Origin: a candidate division KSB1 bacterium
GTDB lineage: Bacteria > Zhuqueibacterota > Zhuqueibacteria > Zhuqueibacterales > Zhuqueibacteraceae
Assembly (NCBI GenBank): GCA_034506255.1
Contig: JAPDPX010000001.1
Span: 623,567-687,566, forward strand
Direction of reading: 5' to 3'
DNA length: 64,000 nucleotides
In this document: positions 28,103-37,169 of the stretch, in pieces
Numbering within the stretch: the first letter of the stretch is position 1
How the letters are laid out: each line of letters begins with the position of its first letter
The notes under the pieces: generated by a model
Database searches by the model: none
Seen by the model: the letters and a program-made list of their open reading frames with translations, nothing else
What the model was told of the DNA's origin: nothing
Made by a program: the position numbers and the translations under genes

Positions 28103-28603
28103 ATGGAAGACACGACGCAAACACCAATTCTGTGGGCGCCCTGGCGCATCGAATATATTCTCAGCCCGAAAGACTCGGGCTGCATTTTTTGCGAGAAACC
28201 CAGGCAGTCCAATGATCGCGACAACTTGATCGTGCAGCGCGGCCAGCGGGCTTTTGTGATCATGAACAAATATCCCTACAACAACGGCCACCTCATGGTG
28301 GTGCCCTATCGCCATGAGTCGGCGTTTGACCGGTTGGCTGCCGAGGAGCTGGCGGAAATGTCGTCGTTGTTGCAGCAGTCCACCAAAGTTTTGCAACGCC
28401 TAATGCGGCCGCAGGGCTTCAATCTCGGCATGAATATCGGCGCGGTGGCCGGCGCCGGCATTGATGCGCATTTGCACTTTCATCTCGTCCCGCGCTGGGC
28501 CGGCGATACCAACTTTATGCCGGTGGTGGGTCACACCAAAGTCATTTCGGAAGGTTTGTGGGAAACGTGGGCAAATCTGCGGGAGGCTTTTGCCGCTCTG
28601 TGA
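28103..28603 (+). CDS. HIT-family nucleotide hydrolase/phosphorylase (Ap4A type)
   Basis: The 166-residue protein has the histidine-triad motif HLHFHLVPRW, plus YNNGHLMVVPYRH and the zinc-type CIFCEKP near the N-terminus. The tail GDTNFMPVVGHTKVISE is typical of the diadenosine-polyphosphate phosphorylase-like HIT branch. It probably cleaves dinucleoside polyphosphates or AMP conjugates in the cytoplasm. ATG 28103 follows AGGGAAAA. The longer frame to 27986 is GC-rich noise. Confidence 0.9.
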   Translation: MEDTTQTPILWAPWRIEYILSPKDSGCIFCEKPRQSNDRDNLIVQRGQRAFVIMNKYPYNNGHLMVVPYRHESAFDRLAAEELAEMSSLLQQSTKVLQRLMRPQGFNLGMNIGAVAGAGIDAHLHFHLVPRWAGDTNFMPVVGHTKVISEGLWETWANLREAFAAL

Positions 28604-28702
28604 ATCACTCCGGCCATGACCGCAACCGGCCGGCTGCGTCTTGCCTGTGCCACGCCGGCGGTCACTTGGTTCTCACCCATCAAAAAATGCGGGACAACTC
28701 TG

Positions 28703-29413
28703 ATGCTGGAGGATTACCTGGCCCTCGGGCCGATTTGGTATGTGATTTTTCTGCTCTCACTCACCTGCCATGAAGCCGCACATGCTTTGGCCGCCAAGCT
28801 GGGCGGCGACCTCACCGCCTTTGCGGGTGGTCAAGTCACCCTCGATCCCATCCCGCACATGCGCCGCGAGCCGCTCGGCACCATTGTGGTGCCGATCCTT
28901 TCCTTTCTGGTCAATGAGGGCCGCTGGATGATGGGCTGGGCAAGCGCGCCCTATGATCCCCTGTGGCAAATGCGCCATCCCAAACGCGCCGCCGCGATGG
29001 CGCTCGCCGGGCCGCTCGCGAATTTCGCGCTGGTCTTGATCGCGGCGCTCGCCATCCGGGTGGGCATTCTTGCCGGGTTTTTCGAAATACCCTCCTCGCT
29101 GAACTTCACCCGCATGGTGGGTGCCACCGGCGGCGGTGTGGCCGAGGTGCTTGCCACCGTGGTCAGTATTCTGTTCTGTCTGAATCTTCTGCTCATGGCC
29201 TTCAACCTGATGCCGGTGCCGCCGCTCGACGGCATCACGGTTTTGGGACTGCTCATGAGCGTACCGCTGGCGCGGCGCGTGGCGGAATGGAGCCGCAGCC
29301 CGCTGGCCCTTGCCGGTTTGATCGTCGCGTGGAAGATGTTCGACTACGTGTTTCCCCCGATCTTTCGCTTTTCCGTCGGCCTTTTGTATCCCGAAGTGCG
29401 GTATGGCTGGTAG
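28703..29413 (+). CDS. Site-2 protease family (M50) membrane metalloprotease
   Basis: The 236-residue membrane protein has the M50 zinc motif HEAAHA in TCHEAAHALAAKLGGD and the third-ligand motif NLMPVPPLDG, across four to six transmembrane segments. AGPLANF is also typical. These enzymes cut substrates inside the membrane; compact members like this one (M50B/rhomboid-neighbour type) are widespread with unknown substrates. ATG 28703 fits the family start; the frame opens 87 bases earlier without a good ribosome site. It is 99 bases after the HIT gene. Confidence 0.87.
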   Translation: MLEDYLALGPIWYVIFLLSLTCHEAAHALAAKLGGDLTAFAGGQVTLDPIPHMRREPLGTIVVPILSFLVNEGRWMMGWASAPYDPLWQMRHPKRAAAMALAGPLANFALVLIAALAIRVGILAGFFEIPSSLNFTRMVGATGGGVAEVLATVVSILFCLNLLLMAFNLMPVPPLDGITVLGLLMSVPLARRVAEWSRSPLALAGLIVAWKMFDYVFPPIFRFSVGLLYPEVRYGW

Positions 29414-29578
29414 CTGTATGCCGCTCCGTTGCAGGGGCAGCCGGTGAGGTAGTGATTTGGGACGGGTACAGGCGCTTGTGGTTCGCGAGTCTGCCGCGGC
29501 CATTTCTCGCAACTGATGCGGCACAAATTCCCTCAACGTTGCGGGAAGGCCTCGTCATCTTGTCATCGTGCTTCGAGC

Positions 29579-29605
29579 CGCCCGCCCGGGCTGCATGGGC
29601 GGGCG
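29579..29605. terminator. Strong GC hairpin between convergent genes
   Basis: CGCCCGCCC (29579-29587) pairs perfectly with GGGCGGGCG (29597-29605) around a nine-base loop in the 316-base gap between the rightward protease and a leftward small membrane gene. It lacks a T-run, so it is a structural barrier or Rho-dependent site at best. Nothing else is recognisable in the gap. Confidence 0.4.
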
Positions 29606-29729
29606 CATAGGGCGGGAGAGATGGACCTCTGCGCTGCCAGCCTGCCTGCCGCTTCCACCGCACCATGCCGCGCACGGGCATCACGAACGGAGGAATTCAC
29701 CGCAGCCACGGCAGTCACTTCCGCTTGCG

Positions 29730-30107
29730 CTATTCCCCCGCGCGTGTCAGCGTGAGGTTGCCCTCTTTTTGCCCGCCTCCCGCACCCGCCTTGCGGCCCA
29801 ACCAACTGTGCAGCAGGAGAGCGACACCGACGAGAATCGAACCGATCGCAAAGGAGTCCTCTTCCCCCCAACCGTGAAACAGTACCTCGAAGATTTGCGA
29901 AATGAAAACCGCCAGACCCAGCGCGATCGCGATCAGGCCGAAGCGCAGTGAACTGTTCACCTTGGCAGGCGTGGGGGGCAACACGGTGGTGGCCATGCCC
30001 TTTTCGATCAGCACCATGCGCTGGCGATGATGCAAATATTGCACGAAAATGTAGGCCAGCATCGCCATTGCGCCCAGCGGAACAAGTTCTATGATGATTC
30101 GCTGCAT
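29730..30107 (-). CDS. Small membrane protein, DUF6249-like
   Basis: The 125-residue protein has an N-terminal transmembrane helix (LVPLGAMAMLAYIFVQYL), a short basic stretch with RQRMVLIEKGMA, and two further hydrophobic segments. The helix, then RxxLIEKG, then two helices is the layout of DUF6249-type proteins, commonly found beside ECF sigma-factor genes. It is divergent from the sigma-factor gene here, consistent with a role in the same envelope-stress module. Function is unknown. Confidence 0.75.
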   Translation of the reverse strand: MQRIIIELVPLGAMAMLAYIFVQYLHHRQRMVLIEKGMATTVLPPTPAKVNSSLRFGLIAIALGLAVFISQIFEVLFHGWGEEDSFAIGSILVGVALLLHSWLGRKAGAGGGQKEGNLTLTRAGE

Positions 30108-30394
30108 CTCTTGCCTCCGTTGCTCGAATTTGTTCTTGTTTGGTTTCCCCGCCGTCCCGCCCGGCGGGGTGTGACTGCGCGGCCGGCAACTCGGTGGCGA
30201 AAGCGGTGCAATCGCGCCCTCGTGGGGCCGGCGCTGGCAAACAACCGTTCCGTCCTTGCAGAACTGTTTTCAACCGGTTTTGACCGGAGCGGCTGCGCAA
30301 AGGTTTCAGCCGGCAGCAGACAAAAGTATCGCGGTGGCGTTGAAACCTTTTCGCATGCCTGCCGGTCAAAAGCTGCGACATGAAAAGGCAGAGC

Positions 30395-30967
30395 ATGAGC
30401 GAGACGGATCAAGAGTTGATCGCACGCGTGCGTGCCGGCCAGCGCGAGGCATTTGCGCAATTGATCACACGCTATCAGGCGCGCATCTTCCACACCACTT
30501 TTTGCATGCTGAAAAACCACGAAGACGCGGAGGAAGCGGCACAAGACACCTTTGTGCGCGCCTATCGTGGCCTGGCCAGGTTTCGCGAGGACGCCACCTT
30601 CTCGACCTGGCTCTACCGCATTTGCTACAACGTCTGCCTGAATTATCTCGAGAAGAAACGCACGGCCCGGCCGCGGCCGGCTGCCGTTGCACTCGAACAT
30701 TTGCCCGCGGCCGAAGCGCCTGATCATGACTTCGCGCAGCGTGAGCGCGCGGCGTTGGTCGAGCAGGCGATGGCAGATATGCCCGACCATTTTCGCAACG
30801 TGTTGATTCTCTATCATACCCAGCAGCTTCCCTATCAGGAGATTGCCGAAATTCTCGGGTTGCCGCTCAATACGGTGAAGACACATTTGTTTCGCGCCCG
30901 CGCCCTGCTGCGCCGCCGCCTGTTGCAAATCCTGCCGCAGGAGGAAATTTTGGCGGAATTGCTGTGA
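30395..30967 (+). CDS. ECF-type RNA polymerase sigma factor (RpoE-like)
   Basis: The 190-residue protein has sigma region 2 (ELIARVRAGQREAFAQLI, EEAAQDTFVRAYRGLARF, FSTWLYRICYNVCLNYLEKK) and region 4 (MPDHFRNVLILYHTQQLPYQ, EILGLPLNTVKTHLFRAR). It should direct polymerase to a stress regulon, probably its own promoter. ATG 30395 is preferred over 30380 because AAAAGG lies at the right distance. The partner anti-sigma gene begins only 547 bases downstream because a dispersed repeat sits between them. Confidence 0.93.
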   Translation: MSETDQELIARVRAGQREAFAQLITRYQARIFHTTFCMLKNHEDAEEAAQDTFVRAYRGLARFREDATFSTWLYRICYNVCLNYLEKKRTARPRPAAVALEHLPAAEAPDHDFAQRERAALVEQAMADMPDHFRNVLILYHTQQLPYQEIAEILGLPLNTVKTHLFRARALLRRRLLQILPQEEILAELL

Positions 30968-31257
30968 AAAGGCGGCGGGGCAGGAGGTTCGCTGCTGATC
31001 GGAGTGGGCCAATAACAGCACAGATTTCCAGTTCAATGCACTGGCTTTGCTGAAGCGATCACATCGAAAAAACAGCACCACAAAGACGCAGAGATGAAAA
31101 GAGTTTTTCTGTGCCACGACCGCCGAACACAAAATTTTGCCTGCCGGCTTGCTGTTGCCCGGAATCAATGACGTGCTCGGAAAAACTCCGTGAGGAAGGA
31201 ACTGTTTGCAGGCAGGGGAATCTTGCGTGCCTTTCAACTTCTTTGGCAGTAGCCGGT

Positions 31258-31492
31258 GGACTTTCTCACAATCTGGCGCGGTTTTTTGAGGAGGGCCGGC
31301 AGGCCACTCCTGGCCGAGTTTGGGAAAATGCAACAAGCCGCTTTACCCAAAACAGCCCACTCCTGCCGGAGTTGACAGCACGGTTGCTCGGCAAAATTTT
31401 TTATGCACCAACCCTCGCGGGGTTGGGCGTCGCGATCAAAGCGGCGTTGCTTGCGGAGGGGATCAATCCGGGTGCAAAATTAAGTTTGGAAT
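31258..31492 (+). repeat. Dispersed intergenic repeat, copy 2
   Basis: This is the plus-strand counterpart of 14183-14408. It lies between the ECF sigma gene and the anti-sigma gene and ends about 22 bases before the latter's ATG. The small conserved frame in it reads LPELTARLLG...AIKAALLAEGINPGAK. Upstream (31075-31120) is a short stretch like the CACAAAGACGCAGAG motifs often seen in intergenic repeats. The 30968-31257 part contains no other recognisable gene. Confidence 0.7.
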
Positions 31493-31514
31493 GATTGCCA
31501 GTTCAGGTGTGATG

Positions 31515-32060
31515 ATGACCAGCGATTGCCAGGCGTTCCGCGATTTTCTCGATGAAAACGCCGGGGAACAGACCCTGCCTGCCCGCCATCAGGCGCATCT
31601 TGCCCTGTGCGACGCCTGCCGGCGGGAGTGGGCCGCCCACCGTGTCATGCTGGCGGCCCTGCAGCCCGGCCCGGTTCCCGAACTGCCACCCAATTTCGCC
31701 GGCCGTGTCCTGGCGCGCTTGCCGCGAACCATGCCGCGTGCGTCCCGCATGGAGGGAGAAACAGTGCTGTTGCTCCTCATGCTGCTGGCCAGCTTTATCG
31801 CCATTTGGATTTCACTGCCACCCTTCTTCAAAACCATCCTGCGCGACGACCGGTGGCTGCTTTATCTCGCGCCTGCCAGCGAATGGCTCAGCCGCATCGC
31901 CGCCGGAATTGTCACTGTTTTCAAAAAAGCACTGCCGGGATTTCCCGGCGAACAGTTTTTCGTGCAGAGCTGGAAGCTGGTGTTCATCACGCTGGTCACG
32001 CTGCTGTTGACCAAGCTGGCCTGGTTGCTTGAAAACCGGTTGAAGCGGCCGCTGCGTTGA
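31515..32060 (+). CDS. Zinc-finger anti-sigma factor, membrane-anchored
   Basis: The 181-residue protein begins with a ZAS/zf-HC2-type region: CQAFRDFLDENAG, then HLALCDACRREW, giving HxxxCxxC. A transmembrane helix follows (TVLLLLMLLASFIAIWISLP), then a second hydrophobic segment near the C-terminus (LVFITLVTLLLTKLAWLL). It presumably holds the ECF sigma factor at the membrane until a signal releases it. ATG 31515 lies seven bases after AGG; ATG 31512 and 31491 are alternatives. Confidence 0.85.
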   Translation: MTSDCQAFRDFLDENAGEQTLPARHQAHLALCDACRREWAAHRVMLAALQPGPVPELPPNFAGRVLARLPRTMPRASRMEGETVLLLLMLLASFIAIWISLPPFFKTILRDDRWLLYLAPASEWLSRIAAGIVTVFKKALPGFPGEQFFVQSWKLVFITLVTLLLTKLAWLLENRLKRPLR

Positions 32061-32318
32061 AGCACAGTCGTTCCGAGGGCCGGCGGGAAGCAAACGCGCC
32101 TGCTGCCGCGCGCTCCGCAAACAAAAATGCCGCGTCGCGTGAGCAACACACCACGCGATGCGGCCACTCCAATGGATCAGGTGCTCTAACCGAGCTGCAG
32201 ACCTCCCTCCAATGACAGCTCAGCCCCGGCAGGGCCGTGGCAAAATTACATGCCAATGGCCGGGCCGTTGCAGATCCGGCAGGGGCGAAACTGTTGTCCC
32301 TCTTATGGCCCGCACCAA

Positions 32319-32780
32319 TTACTTGATCGCTGGTCCGGCCGTCCAATCGTAGCCAATGGTGGGATCATCATGACTGATGCGGCCTTCGTCATCGGGGTTG
32401 TAAACGCTGGAAGTCACGTAGAACAAATGCGTCACCCCGCCGCCCAGCACTTTGCAGCCGTGCGCCACCCCCGCCGGAATTCTCACCACCTTGGCGGGAT
32501 AGTTCTCTCCCATGAAAACCGTTTGCAACTCCCCATGCGTTGGTGAGTCGACGCGCTTGTCATACAGCACCAGCTTCAAATTGCCCACCGGCACATACCA
32601 CCAGTCAATCTGCTTGCGATGAATGTGCCACGCTTTGGCCACGCCCGGATACATGGCGGAATGGCTGAGCTGCCCGAATCCCTCCGTGAAAAAACCGTCC
32701 GTCCGCCGGATGATCTCCCGAAAAAAACCGCGGTCATCGGAATGGGTCGTGAGTTCTTTGATGACAACGCCTGCAATCAT
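32319..32780 (-). CDS. dTDP-4-dehydrorhamnose 3,5-epimerase-family cupin (RmlC-like)
   Basis: The 153-residue protein reads as a short RmlC-like cupin: DDRGFFREIIRR, SHSAMYPGVAKAWHIHRKQI, WYVPVGNLKLVLYDKR, VVRIPAGVAHGCKVLGG. The catalytic histidine-bearing WHIHRKQ block is retained. It is shorter than RmlC (about 180 residues) and has no sugar-nucleotide neighbours, so the substrate may be another nucleotide sugar. Ribosome site AGGAAG precedes ATG 32780. It stands alone between the anti-sigma gene and the TPR-GWxTD gene. Confidence 0.85.
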   Translation of the reverse strand: MIAGVVIKELTTHSDDRGFFREIIRRTDGFFTEGFGQLSHSAMYPGVAKAWHIHRKQIDWWYVPVGNLKLVLYDKRVDSPTHGELQTVFMGENYPAKVVRIPAGVAHGCKVLGGGVTHLFYVTSSVYNPDDEGRISHDDPTIGYDWTAGPAIK

Positions 32781-32982
32781 GTCTGCTTCCTGTGCTCGTG
32801 GAAGGAAATGGTGAAAAGCGACCGGTGACAGTGACCGGTTACGGCACCGCCCGGTCTGACGGCTGCGATACTTTCGTGTGCCCCGACCACCTCCCGGAAA
32901 ATGAGCCGGGAGCCGCGCCGGCAGCTCACAAATTGACGCCGAATGTAGAGATTCACCGGGGTGAAGTCAACTTGTTTTCGCT

Positions 32983-35235
32983 TCAGAAGAGCTCGAAAGC
33001 GCGCGCGTGCGTTGCGCGCTGGCCGCGCGGCAAGTCTGTCACCGTGAGTGTCAGGCGGTATTTGCCAGGCCGGGCTTCCAACACCTGAATGCTGTGATGC
33101 AAATTTTCCTGGCTGCTCGTGCCGCGCGCTTCAAACGCAGAGCTGATGACCACCGGCTGCCGGCCCAGGCCCAACAACCGGCTGACTGCCTGCACCGCAC
33201 CCGCCACTGGTGAGCGTGCCGCCTGATCACGTTCCACCGTGGTCTCGATGCGGAAACTCGTGGCGCCGCTCTCGTCCCGGCTGAGATTGTAGATTTCGTA
33301 GTAAATGTAGATCGGTGCCTGCGCGCGAAAGCGGTGGGAGAGGGAGGGCAGGATGCTGAGTTCGCCCTTGTTGTACATCGCCAGCCCCTCCCCCGCCGGC
33401 TCCACGGCCTCCGCCAGCAGAATCGGGCTGACCGCCAGCCGGTCGCCGGAAAAATCCTCGATGCTGATTTCATCCCGCACCACCCCCGAGCGGCGTGAAA
33501 CCAGATCCAGCGTCTCCAGTGAGAATTTGTAGGTGCCCGGCGGCGCGGTGATGGTCCAGCGTTCGATCAGGACTTCCTGCCCGCCTGGTGTTCCGGCGGG
33601 TGCCGTGAGAACTTTGCGATCCTGCCGCCAACTCTGCCGTGGCACCCAATCCGCGGAGCACAGAAAAAAGCCGCGCGCGAGCTGGTATTGCCGCTGCTCT
33701 TGTCTGATCGCTGCCGGCTGCAAATCTGCGCTGAACAAGCCATAGTAGATTTCCAGCAGCGTGCTGTCGCTGCGATTGGGAGCGCGAAATTGCGCGATGA
33801 CGTGCGGCAACGCCAGCGGCTTGCCGCCATGCGGAAAGTCATAGCGCTCCGCCTCCCGCTCGATCTGGCGCTCGTACAGGACTTTGCCGTCGCCCTCCGG
33901 ATTCCAGCTCCAGGCGAAAGAATAATTGCCGTTGAGAAAGCGATCATCAAAGATCATGTGGAAGCTGCCGTAGTCCCACACTTCTTTGGAGGCGTTGAGC
34001 GTGACGTGGCCGGTGGCTGTGGTGCCGAGATCGGCGCGGGTGCGCAGCCGCTGGCACGGAAAGCCGAAGCGAATCAAAACCCGGCCGCGGTCGGTTTGCC
34101 AGCCGGCGAGGCCTTTTTCCGGTATGCCGTAGCGCAAATTGGCATAAGCAACGCGGCTGAAATGTTCCAGCAGCCGTTCGTTGGCCGCGGTGAGGAAGAG
34201 CGGGTCGCGCGCCTGCCAGAAATCCCGTTCCTGTTGCCGCTGCCGCAGTGTGTCCGAGCTCAGATAGGATTCCAACGCCGCGGGGGAAAGCACGGGCGTC
34301 AGCGAAGAAAAGAAGGCCCGCTGTTCCGGCGGCAGCAGGGCGAGCGCGGTGGCAAAGGCTGCGGCTGCCGCCTGCGTGTCCTGGCGCCGTGTGTGGGCCA
34401 GCCCCAGCCACAGATACAACTCGGCACGCGCGGAATCGCTGCCAGCCGCGCGGTTGTCATGGCCAAGACCGGCTTGCAACACCGCCGCCATTTCATCATA
34501 CCGCCCGACCTCGAACAACAGCGCCGCCAGCCGTTGTCGGGCCGGCTGCATATTGGGATCGAGCGCCAGGGCCGTTTCCAGCAAACGCCGGGCTTCCTCG
34601 AAATCCTGCTGCGCAAACTCATGGAACGAGAGCGTGGCATTTTCGTGCAGGCTCACCATCTCGCGATAATGCAGCATATCCCGCTCCCTGTACAGTGCGA
34701 GATGATAATAGGGGCGGGGATCGGCGGGGGCGATTTTCATCATCTGCTGGAACTGGCGTTTGGCCTCGCCGTCAAAGCCGCGCTCATGCTGCAACAGCGC
34801 CAGGCGGTAGCGATACTCCGGATTGCGTGGCTGCAGCGCGATCGCGCGCTGGAAAGCCGCCGCCGCCGCGCGCCGGCTGCGAATGGTGTTCTCCTGCTGC
34901 CGCGCCAGTCCGAGCTGGTAGTGGGCCTCGGCATACCCGCCATCCAGGCGTGTGACCTTTTCCAGCCGGCTGATCAAATCAGACAGGGCCAGGCCCGGCC
35001 GGTCGGCGAGCGTTTTCTGCAAAAGCTGCCGTGCCCGCTCGCGCTTGCCGGGCTGGGCCTCGCCGCCCGTCAACGGCAGCAGCAACAGCAGAAGTGTGAT
35101 CAGGAGAATCATCAGCAGGAGGGATGACGAGGCACGGCACGTCTGATCGACGTGTGACATTAACCGCGATAAAAGACCTGGCAATGTTGGTTTGCAAACG
35201 AGGCGGCTTTTGTGGCTGACGTTCTTTGAACTCAT
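32983..35235 (-). CDS. TPR and GWxTD-domain protein
   Basis: The about 750-residue protein has an N-terminal membrane anchor (SSLLLMILLITLLLLLLPLT), then TPR-like repeats over roughly residues 70-290, including AHYQLGLARQQ, AFQRAIALQPRNPEYRYRLA, AKRQFQQMMKIAP and ARRLLETALALDPNMQPARQ. A GWxTD domain follows, seen as KGLAGWQTDRGRVLIRFGFP. The last third is beta-rich. It is the second GWxTD protein in the window. The start at 35235 follows GGGGTGCAGG; ATG 35160 is an alternative with no ribosome site. Probably periplasmic or outer-membrane facing; function unknown. Confidence 0.8.
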   Translation of the reverse strand: MSSKNVSHKSRLVCKPTLPGLLSRLMSHVDQTCRASSSLLLMILLITLLLLLLPLTGGEAQPGKRERARQLLQKTLADRPGLALSDLISRLEKVTRLDGGYAEAHYQLGLARQQENTIRSRRAAAAAFQRAIALQPRNPEYRYRLALLQHERGFDGEAKRQFQQMMKIAPADPRPYYHLALYRERDMLHYREMVSLHENATLSFHEFAQQDFEEARRLLETALALDPNMQPARQRLAALLFEVGRYDEMAAVLQAGLGHDNRAAGSDSARAELYLWLGLAHTRRQDTQAAAAAFATALALLPPEQRAFFSSLTPVLSPAALESYLSSDTLRQRQQERDFWQARDPLFLTAANERLLEHFSRVAYANLRYGIPEKGLAGWQTDRGRVLIRFGFPCQRLRTRADLGTTATGHVTLNASKEVWDYGSFHMIFDDRFLNGNYSFAWSWNPEGDGKVLYERQIEREAERYDFPHGGKPLALPHVIAQFRAPNRSDSTLLEIYYGLFSADLQPAAIRQEQRQYQLARGFFLCSADWVPRQSWRQDRKVLTAPAGTPGGQEVLIERWTITAPPGTYKFSLETLDLVSRRSGVVRDEISIEDFSGDRLAVSPILLAEAVEPAGEGLAMYNKGELSILPSLSHRFRAQAPIYIYYEIYNLSRDESGATSFRIETTVERDQAARSPVAGAVQAVSRLLGLGRQPVVISSAFEARGTSSQENLHHSIQVLEARPGKYRLTLTVTDLPRGQRATHARAFELF

Positions 35236-35333
35236 CCGCCTGCACCCCTGCAAGAGAGAGGCCGGGGATGAAGTCCCGGGCCTCCACAAATTGACTCGAG
35301 ATTGTCGCGAAGATCATCCTGCGCCATCCCCGG

Positions 35334-36323
35334 TCAACGATCGATGACCACCACCGCGCCGGGGAAACTGCCCGCCACGACATTTTGCATCGCCGCCGCA
35401 GTCCGTGGCCCGGCGGAATTCGGCTCGATCCGGTCATCCCTGAGAATGACGAGATAAAATGGCTGGCGCGAGTTGTCCGGCACAGGCTCGAGCGTCACCT
35501 GCACGGCGAAATTGCCGTTGTCCAAAGGTGGCAGCAGGGGAATGCCGGCTGCTGCCTGCACAAAATCCTGGCCGGGAAAAGCCGGGCCGTTGCTGCTGCC
35601 GGCGGTGGCGCCCGGGCCATCGGCATCCGCGCCGCTGGCTCGGGAGAACGTGCCGGTGGAATAGAAGTGCGGTTGCGCGCCGGTGTGATCGACCAGCCAG
35701 CCTTCATACTGCCAGCCGGAGGTGTCAGACAAGGCCGGCCAGTTGCCCAAACCGCTGCCTCCGTTCGGCAGCATCCACCACAGACCGCGGTTGAAATCGA
35801 GCGTGTCAAGCGTCGAGGGCGTCTGCAGGATGTAGCTGCCGCTGCTGCGCGTAAAATCGAAACCCACAGCATCCTTGCTGTCAGCTCGCAGTGTTGCGGT
35901 TGCCCGCCGGTCGCTGCCGGTGAATTCGCCGCCGAGCAGGCGCGCACCGGGACGCTTGTCAGTGTCGTTCTCCTGTTCGATGGTGAGCAGGGCATCAACC
36001 GCGAGATTGATGTCGACTTCTGTGCCGGGTGGCGGCGCAAAGACCATCGCCCGGCCGTGCAAGTCCACCAATTGTCCGCTGTCTGTGAGGTTGAATTTGC
36101 CGAAACTGACATAGGCTTCGTCGCCGTGCACCGGTTTTTGCAGGCGCGTGGCGTCTTGTGGAAAACTGAGCCACAGCTCGTAGTGGCCCTCGCCGGCCGC
36201 CAGCGGCTCGAGGTGGACGGCGGTCAGATGGAGGCTGAATTTGCGGCTTTCCGAAGGCGTGTCATTGCTGCAGGCGCTCAGCGCCAGGCCGAGCGCAAGC
36301 CAAACAGGCATGCCATGCTTCAT
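35334..36323 (-). CDS. Lipoprotein of unknown function
   Basis: The 329-residue protein starts MKHGMPVWLALGLALSACS, a lipoprotein signal with lipobox LSAC. The rest is beta-rich with YELWLSFPQDATRLQKPVH, GRAMVFAPPPGTEVDINLAV and a C-terminal FYLVILRDDRIEPNSAGP. No catalytic motif is seen. The layout resembles anti-sigma-K-like or Kelch-neighbour extracytoplasmic domains but I do not recognise the family. Its start overlaps the stop of the TPR gene by four bases (ATGA), so the two are coupled. Confidence 0.72.
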   Translation of the reverse strand: MKHGMPVWLALGLALSACSNDTPSESRKFSLHLTAVHLEPLAAGEGHYELWLSFPQDATRLQKPVHGDEAYVSFGKFNLTDSGQLVDLHGRAMVFAPPPGTEVDINLAVDALLTIEQENDTDKRPGARLLGGEFTGSDRRATATLRADSKDAVGFDFTRSSGSYILQTPSTLDTLDFNRGLWWMLPNGGSGLGNWPALSDTSGWQYEGWLVDHTGAQPHFYSTGTFSRASGADADGPGATAGSSNGPAFPGQDFVQAAAGIPLLPPLDNGNFAVQVTLEPVPDNSRQPFYLVILRDDRIEPNSAGPRTAAAMQNVVAGSFPGAVVVIDR

Positions 36324-36892
36324 ATTGCTTCCCGCTTCATTGAATTCCTCCCCCGGGATTGCGCGAGCGTTGCCAGGTACTTTTGGAAATCATCCTCGCT
36401 CATGTCTTTCAGCATGAAGAGACACTGCACGACAAGGTTTGTCCAGGGCAAAGCGAGCTGCCAGCAGGTATGCAAGGCACGCTCAAGCGACTGCACGGCT
36501 TTGGCTGCCTGCCCCATGGCTTCCTGGGTGAAGGAAAAATAGTACAAGTCCAGGGTGATACTATAGTGATCGGCGATGTTCGCATGGCCCGCAATGGCAG
36601 CTTCAAATGCCGCCCCTGCTTCAGCATACTCTTTTCGGGCGTGGTGCAGTTGGCCAAAACTTCGGCGGGTGTTGGCTTCGCCGGGGCGGTCGCCGACTTG
36701 TTGGAAAAGTGCGGGCGCGTGGTTGCAGGCGTCGAGGGCGGCGGTCATTTCATATTGCCGCTGCGCATAATTGCCACGCTCAAACACAAACTCCGTCCGA
36801 CACGCCTCGCTCACGGAACCGGCGACATCATCCGCTATTCGAATCAATTTTCGCCAAAATTTCCGGCGCCGGTCTTGTCTGGCTTCAAACAA
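36320..36892 (-). CDS. TPR protein, possibly truncated
   Basis: About 190 residues, with TPR units typical of large signalling proteins: ALFQQVGDRPGEANTRRSFG, QLHHARKEYAEAGAAFEAAI and AAKAVQSLERALHTCWQL. Units of this type normally occur in long arrays, so this may be a remnant or a compact adaptor. The start codon is uncertain: the frame opens after a TGA and its first usable start is TTG 36892; GTG or ATG codons further in (ATG 36748) are alternatives. It is between a membrane protein and a lipoprotein with tight spacing, implying one operon. Confidence 0.65.
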   Translation of the reverse strand: MFEARQDRRRKFWRKLIRIADDVAGSVSEACRTEFVFERGNYAQRQYEMTAALDACNHAPALFQQVGDRPGEANTRRSFGQLHHARKEYAEAGAAFEAAIAGHANIADHYSITLDLYYFSFTQEAMGQAAKAVQSLERALHTCWQLALPWTNLVVQCLFMLKDMSEDDFQKYLATLAQSRGRNSMKREAI

Positions 36893-36914
36893 TGCTTCAT
36901 GTCAGGATTGAGAA

Positions 36915-37169
36915 TCAGCCCGCGGCATTTTGTTCCGCGTTGTGAATGCTGCCGCCGGGTGCGGCAATCACTTCCTGGGTGATCCCGCTCGCAGGCGCGG
37001 GAGAATTCGCCCGGTCTCGCTCGAACTCCAGCTCTGCCCCCGGCACTTTGACTCTCACGGTTTTGAGACGGAACCCGCGTCGGCGGGCAACAACCGCGGC
37101 TGACGCCAGCATGGCGATGCCCGCCACAATCAACCACAGCGACACAGGAATTTGCCCGATCCAGTTCAT
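36915..37169 (-). CDS. Small single-pass membrane protein
   Basis: The 84-residue protein begins MNWIGQIPVSLWLIVAGIAM, a signal-anchor helix, followed by VARRRGF and a short beta-like tail FRLKTVRVKVPGAELEFERD. It ends 22 bases before the TPR frame. No family recognised. First gene of the three-gene set membrane protein, TPR protein, lipoprotein. The region 37170-37390 upstream shows no gene. Confidence 0.6.
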   Translation of the reverse strand: MNWIGQIPVSLWLIVAGIAMLASAAVVARRRGFRLKTVRVKVPGAELEFERDRANSPAPASGITQEVIAAPGGSIHNAEQNAAG

